Shown: piece after piece, positions 30,363 through 36,758 of the stretch
Layout of the letters: each line of letters opens with the position of its first letter
Numbering within the stretch: position 1 is the stretch's first letter
Source: Clostridium sp. OF03-18AA
GTDB lineage: Bacteria; Bacillota; Clostridia; Lachnospirales; Lachnospiraceae
DNA: 38,676 bases
NCBI RefSeq assembly: GCF_003478035.1
Contig: NZ_QUEP01000023.1
Coordinates: forward strand, 1 to 38,676
Direction of reading: 5' to 3'
Notes under the pieces: model-generated
Told to the model about the DNA's origin: nothing
The model's database searches: none
Seen by the model: only the letters and a program-made list of their open reading frames with translations
Position numbers and translations under genes: made by a program

Positions 30363-30446
30363 GGGATAAAACAGCTCATGGCTGGCGGCGGTGTGGTGCT
30401 GATCGGCACGACCCTCATCCCCCTGCTCTCCGGTTTGTTCGGCTAA
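30363..30446 (+). pseudogene. maff2: Maff2 C-terminal part, separated by IME-2
   Basis: In frame: GIKQLMAGGGVVLIGTTLIP followed by LLSGLFG and a stop. This is the second membrane helix and C-terminus of Maff2. It has no start or ribosome site of its own, so it is silent while the elements are in place. It completes the gene begun at 11970. Confidence 0.88.
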
Positions 30447-30485
30447 TCCACGGCAAGCCCAGCTTAACCGAAGGGTGGTGAAATA

Positions 30486-31355
30486 TTGGGCAGCATTTTA
30501 GAAAAGATCGAACAAGCTCTCAAGGATATGCTGATCGGATGGATCGAGAGCAACCTGACCAATATGTTCACCGATGTCAACGAGAAGGTAGGAACGATTG
30601 CCGCCGAAGTTGGGCAAACACCGTCCGGCTGGAACGGCGGCGTGTACCAGATGATCCGGGGACTATCCGAAAACGTGATAGTCCCCATCGCTGGTATCAT
30701 CATCACCTTCGTTTTGTGCTACGAGCTGATTTCCATGATCACCGAGAAAAACAACCTTCACGACATGGACACTTGGATGTTCTTCAAGTGGTTTTTCAAG
30801 GCGGCTGTGGCGATCTACCTCGTGACGCATACGTTTGACATCGTGATGGCAGTATTCGACATCGGGCAGAACGTGGTTTCCGGTGCAGCCGGAGTAATCC
30901 ACGGCAACACGAGCATTGACATTGACGCGACGATTGCGCAGATGCGTACCGGCATGGAGAACATGGGCGTCGGAGAACTGCTCGGACTGTCGATAGAAAC
31001 GCTCCTGATCAGCCTGTGCCTTAAAATCATGGCGATCCTCATTACGGTCATTCTCTACGGGCGCATGATTGAGATTTACTGCACCGTGAGCATTGCGCCT
31101 ATTCCCATCGCAACCATGAGCAACCGCGAATGGGGCAGCATCGGCACGAACTATCTAAAAGGCTTGTTCGCTCTGGCATTTCAGGGCTTCCTCATCATGG
31201 TCTGTGTCGGCATCTATGCGGTGCTGATCAACGGCATGATTATCGCAGACAACATTCACTCGGCTCTGTTCTCTGTGGCAGCGTACACGGTCATTCTGTG
31301 CTTCTCACTGTTCAAGACCGGAAGCCTTGCAAAATCCATCTTCCATGCGCACTAA
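30486..31355 (+). CDS. VirB6/TrbL-like conjugation membrane protein
   Basis: This 289-residue inner-membrane channel component has several membrane helices: IVPIAGIIITFVLCYELI, FFKAAVAIYLVTHTF, IMAILITVILYG, and FQGFLIMVCVGIYAVLI. An amphipathic N-terminus and a short basic end flank them. The start is TTG 30486 with GGTGG upstream. It follows maff2 by 39 bp and belongs with PrgI and VirB4 in the ICE channel. Its transcription would normally come from upstream through traG and maff2, so the IMEs may reduce it by polarity. Full length and intact. Confidence 0.85.
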   Translation: MGSILEKIEQALKDMLIGWIESNLTNMFTDVNEKVGTIAAEVGQTPSGWNGGVYQMIRGLSENVIVPIAGIIITFVLCYELISMITEKNNLHDMDTWMFFKWFFKAAVAIYLVTHTFDIVMAVFDIGQNVVSGAAGVIHGNTSIDIDATIAQMRTGMENMGVGELLGLSIETLLISLCLKIMAILITVILYGRMIEIYCTVSIAPIPIATMSNREWGSIGTNYLKGLFALAFQGFLIMVCVGIYAVLINGMIIADNIHSALFSVAAYTVILCFSLFKTGSLAKSIFHAH

Positions 31356-31368
31356 GGAGGTCGGCAGC

Positions 31369-31938
31369 ATGAAGAAGTACAGCATCATCTACGCCGATCC
31401 CCCTTGGGCGTATCGGACTTACTCCAAGAAGGGACAGGGACGGTCGGCAGAAAGCCACTACCCGACAATGTGTATTGAAGACATCAAGGCACTTCCGGTC
31501 GGTGAGCTTGCCGCCAAGGACTGCGCTCTGTTCCTCTGGATCACGTTCCCGTGCCTCTGTGAAGCACTCGAAGTGCTGGCGGCATGGGGCTTTTCTTATA
31601 AGACCGTGGCTTTTGTATGGGTGAAGCAAAACCGCAAGAACGATGATCTCTTCACTGGCATGGGGTATTGGACAAGGGCGAACGCCGAAATCTGCATCCT
31701 TGCTACGAAGGGACATCCGAAGCGTGTTGACGCCGGTGTGCGTCAGGTCATCCTCAGCCATATCGAAGAGCATTCCAAAAAGCCGGATGAAGCGCGGGAG
31801 CGCATTGTCCGGCTCATGGGAGACCTTCCCCGCGTAGAGCTTTTTGCCCGTCAGTCTCCCGAAGGCTGGGACGTTTGGGGCAACGAGGTCGAATGCACGG
31901 CTCATCTTCCTATGGAGGAAACACCATGCTGCGGCTAA
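31369..31938 (+). CDS. MT-A70-family adenine methyltransferase
   Basis: This 189-residue protein has the DPPW catalytic motif at residues 10-13 (IIYADPPWAY), followed by HYPTMCIEDIKALP and FLWITFPCLCEAL, the order expected of MT-A70 N6-adenine methyltransferases. ATG 31369 has AAGGAGG upstream. The next gene overlaps by 13 bp. A methyltransferase carried within a conjugation operon usually protects incoming DNA from restriction in the recipient. That is inferred here. No cognate endonuclease is seen. Confidence 0.85.
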   Translation: MKKYSIIYADPPWAYRTYSKKGQGRSAESHYPTMCIEDIKALPVGELAAKDCALFLWITFPCLCEALEVLAAWGFSYKTVAFVWVKQNRKNDDLFTGMGYWTRANAEICILATKGHPKRVDAGVRQVILSHIEEHSKKPDEARERIVRLMGDLPRVELFARQSPEGWDVWGNEVECTAHLPMEETPCCG

Positions 31939-32414
31939 GACCCATCTCCCTTCGAGACGCCAACGAGTATGTCCGGCAGCATCACCGGCATCACAAGCCG
32001 GTTGCCGGTCACAAGTTTTCCATCGGCTGTGAAGCAGACGGTGAGCTGGTCGGCGTGATCATCGCCGGGCGTCCCGTCAGCCGGTATCTGGATGACGGCT
32101 TCACATTGGAGGTTACAAGGCTATGCACCAATGGAGAAAAGAACGCTTGCAGCTTTCTCTACGGTGCGGCGGCAAGAGCTGCTGCGGCTATGGGCTATAA
32201 GCGCATCATCACCTACACGCTGGAAAGCGAAAACGGTGCAAGCCTTCGGGCTTCCGGCTGGATTTGTCAAGGCAAAGCGGGTGGGCTTCGCTGGACGGGC
32301 AAGCGTCAGCCGAAGGAGGATCAATATCCCGCACAAATGAAGCTGCGCTACGAGAAGCAGCTTAGAAAGGAGGAAACAGTCAATGGCATTTGTTCCGGTC
32401 CCGAAGGATCTTAA
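31926..32414 (+). CDS. XF1762-like / GNAT-fold small protein
   Basis: This 162-residue protein with start MLRLRPISLRDANEYV contains HHRHHKPVAGHKFSIGC, RPVSRYLDDGFTLEVTRLC and a C-terminal GYKRIITYTLESENGASLR. The pattern is the XF1762 family, which shares the acetyltransferase fold and is common in phages and ICEs beside methyltransferases. Its substrate is unknown. It overlaps genes at both ends, so it is part of the channel operon. A role in DNA modification together with its neighbour is a guess. Confidence 0.78.
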   Translation: MLRLRPISLRDANEYVRQHHRHHKPVAGHKFSIGCEADGELVGVIIAGRPVSRYLDDGFTLEVTRLCTNGEKNACSFLYGAAARAAAAMGYKRIITYTLESENGASLRASGWICQGKAGGLRWTGKRQPKEDQYPAQMKLRYEKQLRKEETVNGICSGPEGS

Positions 32415-32763
32415 CCGCGTCAAAACGAAGGTCATGTTCAACCTGACCAAGCGGCAGCTCATTTGTTTTTCCGTCGCTGCGGCAGTCGGCGTCCCGATCT
32501 TCTTTCTGGCGAAGGCACATCTCGACTTGTCTACGGCGGCAATGCTGATGGTGGTGATCATGCTCCCGTTCATCTTCTTCGCGCTTTACGAGAAGGACGG
32601 ACAGCCCGCCGAAAAGTATCTGTACCACATCGTACAGTCCATGTTCATCCGCGACAAGGTTCGTCCCTATCGCACAAACAATCTCTACGCTGAGATTCAG
32701 CAGAAAATCAAAGAACAGGAGGAATTGCAGTTTGAACAACAGCACAGCAAAGGCAAAGCCTAA
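32383..32763 (+). CDS. PrgI-family conjugation protein
   Basis: This 126-residue membrane protein is a VirB3-like partner of VirB4 in Gram-positive type IV secretion. It has two membrane helices (LICFSVAAAVGVPIFFLA, AAMLMVVIMLPFIFFAL) and the family segment YEKDGQPAEKYLYHIVQSMFIRDKVRPYRTNN. ATG 32383 follows GAAAGGAGG. It overlaps virB4 by 32 bp, as usual for this pair. Intact. Confidence 0.88.
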   Translation: MAFVPVPKDLNRVKTKVMFNLTKRQLICFSVAAAVGVPIFFLAKAHLDLSTAAMLMVVIMLPFIFFALYEKDGQPAEKYLYHIVQSMFIRDKVRPYRTNNLYAEIQQKIKEQEELQFEQQHSKGKA

Positions 32764-35164
32764 GATGACCGTCAAAAACGGCATCGTTTACGGCGATGCC
32801 CTTTCCGCTCAGGAAAAGAAGCGGATCGTCATGCAGAAGAAAAAGGACAGGAAGGCAAAGAAAGTCCGCAAGTCCGCCCAGCAGACCATTCCCTATGTGG
32901 AGATGTGCCGCGACGGTATCTGCAAGGTGAACAGCCGCCTCTACACGAAGTCCATCGCCTTTGAGGACATCAACTACCAGCTTGCGCAGAACGATGATAA
33001 GACCGCCATCTTTGAGAACTGGTGCGATTTCCTGAACTACTTTGACAGCTCGATCTTTGTCCAGCTCTCCTTCATCAATCAGAAGGCAAGCCTCAATGAG
33101 TTCCGCAAGCGCATCAACATTCCGGCACAGGCGGACGCCTTCAACGACATCCGCTCCGAGTATTCCGGTATGCTGCAAAACCAGCTCACCAAGGGCAACA
33201 ACGGGCTGATCAAGAAGAAGTACATCACCTTCGGCATTGAGGCGGACTCCCTCCGCACGGCAAAGCCGAAGCTCGAACGCATTGAAACCGACATCCTCAA
33301 CAACTTCAAAACTCTCGGCGTGAAAACCGAGCCGCTGTCCGGCTACGAACGGCTGAAAGTGCTTCATGATGTGTTCAATATGGACAGCAATGAGCCGTTC
33401 CGCTTTTCCTTCGATATGGTTGCCCGGACGGGGCTTTCCAGCAAGGACTTCATCGCTCCCACTTCCTTTGATTTCCGTGAAGGCAAGTGCTTCAAGATGG
33501 GCAAAACCATCGGTGCGGTGAGCTTCCTGCAAATCCTCGCGCCGGAACTCAATGACCGTATGCTTGCCGACTTCCTTGAGATGGACAGCAACATTACGGT
33601 CAATTTTCATATCCGGACGATTGACCAGGCGAAGGCAATCAAGAGCATCAAATCGAAGATCACCGACCTCGACAAGATGAAGATCGAGGAACAGAAAAAA
33701 GCAGTCCGCTCCGGCTACGATATGGACATCATTCCGTCCGATCTCGCTACCTTCGGCGGCGAGGCAAAGCGTCTGTTGCAGGATCTCCAGACCCGCAATG
33801 AGAGACTGTTCCTCGTGACCATCCTCATCATGAACACAGCAACCAACCGCCAGAAGCTCGAAAACGCGGTGTTCCAGACCGCCGCCATTGCCCAAAAGTA
33901 TAACTGTGCGCTCAAGCGTCTTGACTTCCAGCAGGAAGAGGGGCTGATGTCCTCTCTGCCTATCGGCGTCAATCAGGTGGAAATTGAACGCGGACTGACC
34001 ACTTCCAGCACAGCGGTTTTCGTGCCGTTCACCACGCAGGAGCTTTTTCAGGGCGGCGAAGCTCTCTACTACGGGCTGAACGCACTGTCCAACAACATGA
34101 TCATGGTTGACCGCAAGCAGCTCAAGAACCCCAACGGGCTGATCTTGGGTACGCCCGGTTCCGGTAAGTCCTTCTCTGCCAAGCGTGAAATGACGAACGC
34201 CTTCCTCATCACGGAGGATGACATCATTGTCTGCGACCCCGAAGCCGAGTATTATCCCCTCGTGCAGAAGCTCGGCGGTCAGGTCATCCGCATCTCGCCG
34301 GTCAGCACGGATTATATCAATCCGCTGGACATCAACACGAACTACTCCGAAGAGGAAAACCCGCTGACGCTGAAATCCGACTTCATCCTCTCTATGTGTG
34401 AGCTGATTGTCGGCGGCAAGGACGGCTTGCAGCCGGTTGAGAAGACCATCATTGACCGCAGTGTCCGCATGGTCTATCAGGAGTTTCTTGCAGACCCCAA
34501 GCCGGAGAAAATGCCGATCCTCGAAGACCTCTACAACATTCTGAGAAATCAGAAGGAACCGGAGGCACAGCGCATCGCAACTGCCCTTGAAATCTATGTT
34601 CATGGCTCTCTGAACGTCTTCAATCACAGAACGAATGTGGATGTCAACAACCGCTTCGTCTGCTATGACATCCGCGAACTCGGCAAGCAGCTCAAAAAGC
34701 TCGGTATGCTGATCGTGCAGGATCAGGTGTGGAACAGAGTTACCATCAACCGCGTCCAGCACAAGGCTACGCGCTATTACATGGACGAGTTCCATCTGCT
34801 CTTGAAGGAAGAACAGACCGCCGCATACAGCGTGGAAATCTGGAAGCGTTTCAGAAAATGGGGCGGCATCCCCACCGGCATCACCCAGAACGTCAAGGAT
34901 CTGCTTGCGTCCCGCGAGGTGGAGAACATCTTTGAAAACTCGGATTTTGTCTACCTTCTGAATCAGGCATCCGGAGACCGGCAGATTCTCTCGAAGGCGT
35001 TGAATATCTCGCCCAGCCAGCAGAACTACATCACCAATTCCAATGCCGGTGAGGGGCTGATCTTCTATGGCTCGACCATCGTTCCCTTCAAGGACGATTT
35101 CCCGAAGGACACCCAGCTTTACCGCATCATGACCACCCGCTTAGAAGAAACCGTACAGAACTGA
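32732..35164 (+). CDS. virB4: VirB4-like type IV secretion ATPase
   Basis: This 810-residue ATPase powers the conjugation channel. Walker A GTPGSGKS lies at about residues 473-480 and Walker B YYMDEFHLLL at about 681-690. A typical N-terminal VirB4 region (YVEMCRDGICKVNSRLYTKS) and C-terminal GITQNVKDLLASREVE complete it. The start is TTG 32732 within prgI with AGGAGG upstream. It appears complete and is the strongest evidence that the backbone is a true ICE. Confidence 0.93.
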   Translation: MNNSTAKAKPKMTVKNGIVYGDALSAQEKKRIVMQKKKDRKAKKVRKSAQQTIPYVEMCRDGICKVNSRLYTKSIAFEDINYQLAQNDDKTAIFENWCDFLNYFDSSIFVQLSFINQKASLNEFRKRINIPAQADAFNDIRSEYSGMLQNQLTKGNNGLIKKKYITFGIEADSLRTAKPKLERIETDILNNFKTLGVKTEPLSGYERLKVLHDVFNMDSNEPFRFSFDMVARTGLSSKDFIAPTSFDFREGKCFKMGKTIGAVSFLQILAPELNDRMLADFLEMDSNITVNFHIRTIDQAKAIKSIKSKITDLDKMKIEEQKKAVRSGYDMDIIPSDLATFGGEAKRLLQDLQTRNERLFLVTILIMNTATNRQKLENAVFQTAAIAQKYNCALKRLDFQQEEGLMSSLPIGVNQVEIERGLTTSSTAVFVPFTTQELFQGGEALYYGLNALSNNMIMVDRKQLKNPNGLILGTPGSGKSFSAKREMTNAFLITEDDIIVCDPEAEYYPLVQKLGGQVIRISPVSTDYINPLDINTNYSEEENPLTLKSDFILSMCELIVGGKDGLQPVEKTIIDRSVRMVYQEFLADPKPEKMPILEDLYNILRNQKEPEAQRIATALEIYVHGSLNVFNHRTNVDVNNRFVCYDIRELGKQLKKLGMLIVQDQVWNRVTINRVQHKATRYYMDEFHLLLKEEQTAAYSVEIWKRFRKWGGIPTGITQNVKDLLASREVENIFENSDFVYLLNQASGDRQILSKALNISPSQQNYITNSNAGEGLIFYGSTIVPFKDDFPKDTQLYRIMTTRLEETVQN

Positions 35165-35181
35165 TAGGAGGATTTTTGAAT

Positions 35182-35775
35182 ATGAACAACAAGATGATTA
35201 CCATTCCCTATGCGGACGCTATCGAATACGGAGAGAACACCTCCGCGCTGTTTAAGGCTCTGTGGGAGCTGACCGATCTGATCCGACTGGAAAGCGATCT
35301 CAAGAAGCATCACCGCGCCTACCTCCATGTGAGGGAGGACATCGACGAAAAGGTCAAGGAGGCGCGTCAGATTATGACCAAGGTATCTGTGGATATGATC
35401 GGTTTCTACTTCAAGGTTGATGTTCCCAAGTGCAGGAACAGCGATGAGAATACCCCTTTCGCTGACGCGGCGGATGATGAAGCCGTATCTATCCCCAAGG
35501 ACAAGTATGAGCTGATGATCGACGATCTGCTCACGATGTCCGAAATCATTCAGTGCGTTGCAGATATGCGCACGCAGGATATGAAGGCAATCCGCGAGTT
35601 CGGCAAGTTCGTCCCTGCTTTCGCCGCCTTTGAGAAGAGCCGCCTGCGCCTCTACCGCGACGCAGCGAAGGAAGCCGAGGAAATCTTCGACCGTTGGACG
35701 GACGAGATTGATGATCTCGACGAGAACTTCATGGAAGATGAGAACTACGAGCCGGACGAGTATTACTCCGACTGA
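35182..35775 (+). CDS. Hypothetical ICE protein, acidic and helical
   Basis: This 197-residue protein starts at ATG 35182 behind TAGGAGG. It begins MNNKMITIPYADAIEYGEN, has a long helical, charged middle part, and a very acidic end (DDLDENFMEDENYEPDEYYSD). It has no membrane segment or catalytic motif that I recognise. Equivalent proteins sit between VirB4 and a methyltransferase in related ICEs. No function assigned. Confidence 0.75.
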   Translation: MNNKMITIPYADAIEYGENTSALFKALWELTDLIRLESDLKKHHRAYLHVREDIDEKVKEARQIMTKVSVDMIGFYFKVDVPKCRNSDENTPFADAADDEAVSIPKDKYELMIDDLLTMSEIIQCVADMRTQDMKAIREFGKFVPAFAAFEKSRLRLYRDAAKEAEEIFDRWTDEIDDLDENFMEDENYEPDEYYSD

Positions 35776-35810
35776 TATGCGCTCAAATCCGAAGAAAGGA
35801 GCTGGTTTTT

Positions 35811-36758
35811 ATAGAGCTTGACATCATTCATACCGGCGATTGCCTTGAAATCCTGAAAACTCTGCCCGATGACAGCGTTCATTGCTGTGTGACGTCCCCT
35901 CCGTATTACGCGCTCCGTGATTACGGCATGGATGCTCAGATCGGCAGAGAGACAACGCCGAAGGAATATATCTCGCGCCTGACGGAAGTGTTTACCGAAG
36001 TCAGGCGCGTTTTGCGTCCGGATGGAACGCTCTGGCTGAACATCTCGGACACCTACGCCGGAAAAGGCAATCAGGGAGATTTCATTGACCCGAAGAACCC
36101 ATACGGCAGAAACGGTCAGGCTGTGGCTCTCAACAACAAGGTTGAGGGCTGCAAGCCGAAGGACATGATCGGTATTCCGTGGATGCTTGCTTTTGCCCTC
36201 CGCGATACCGGCTGGTATCTGCGCAACGACATCATCTGGATGAAGGATAACCCCATGCCGGAGAGCGTCAAAGACCGATGCGCCCGCTGCTATGAGCATA
36301 TTTTCCTGTTTTCCAAGTCCAAGAAGTATTTCTTTGACTACAAGGCGATCTCCGAGCCGATTGCCCCTGCAACGGCAGAACGCCTCAAGCGCGGCATGAA
36401 GGGCGGCAACAAATATGGCAAGCCCGTTCCCGGTCAGCCTCAGCCGCAGTCCATCAACCGCCCCCGTGAGCATGGCGAGATCAAGGACGCAGACATCAAT
36501 CCGCTCCGCAACAAGCGCGATGTCTGGAAGATCAACACGGTTCCCTTCAAGGGCGGTCACTACGCCGCCTACCCTCCGAAGCTGGTTGAAACCTGTCTTC
36601 TCGCCGGTTGTCCCGAAGGCGGCATTGTGCTCGATCCCTTCATGGGGAGCGGTACAACCGGCATGGTTGCTGCGCAGATGGGGCGTCATTTCGTCGGCGT
36701 AGAGCTGAACCCTGAATACACCGAGCTTGCCTACAAGCGGATTGGAGGTGAAATCTGA
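35811..36758 (+). CDS. DNA methyltransferase (N4/N6 type), ICE-encoded
   Basis: The catalytic motif TSPPYY (about residues 28-33) precedes the AdoMet motif FMGSGTTGMVAAQMGRHFVG near the C-terminus, the order of beta-class N6-adenine/N4-cytosine enzymes. The family starts about 26 residues before TSPPY (DIIHTGDCLEILKTLPDD). No ATG exists there: the best placed start is ATA 35811, 9 nt after AAAGGAG (35795-35801). CTG 35802 is too close, and GTG 35889 would remove the conserved N-terminus. About 315 residues. With the MT-A70 enzyme this is the second methyltransferase in one transfer operon. Its stop overlaps the next start (TGATG). Confidence 0.82.
   Translation: MELDIIHTGDCLEILKTLPDDSVHCCVTSPPYYALRDYGMDAQIGRETTPKEYISRLTEVFTEVRRVLRPDGTLWLNISDTYAGKGNQGDFIDPKNPYGRNGQAVALNNKVEGCKPKDMIGIPWMLAFALRDTGWYLRNDIIWMKDNPMPESVKDRCARCYEHIFLFSKSKKYFFDYKAISEPIAPATAERLKRGMKGGNKYGKPVPGQPQPQSINRPREHGEIKDADINPLRNKRDVWKINTVPFKGGHYAAYPPKLVETCLLAGCPEGGIVLDPFMGSGTTGMVAAQMGRHFVGVELNPEYTELAYKRIGGEI

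Larger units (their letters stand above)
19944..30364 (+). mobile_element. IME-2: mobilizable element inserted in maff2
   Basis: The limits are inferred from maff2: CAGGG at the left (19939-19943) and GGG at the right (30362-30364). Removing 19944-30364 (10,421 bp) restores KSQGIKQLM in frame. Contents: small XRE, TnpV, membrane-anchored protein, XRE regulator, conserved leader, small proteins, TM/HTH pair, MobQ-like relaxase, CHC2 primase, VapE, iterons, and a serine recombinase ending 92 bp from the right tip. The left boundary could also be drawn at CTAATT (19961-19966), which recurs at 30356-30361, but that choice leaves a frameshifted duplication. Confidence 0.8.

Noticed and set aside
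12095..30364. Single compound element spanning the whole maff2 gap
   Set aside because: A maff2 piece in the correct frame lies between the two blocks at 19935-19943, and each block has its own recombinase by its right end, so two insertions fit better.
32708..34795. 695-codon minus-strand frame opposite virB4
   Set aside because: The plus strand has VirB4 with Walker motifs along its length. The reverse frame is open because of codon bias and is Val/His/Asp-rich like other shadows.
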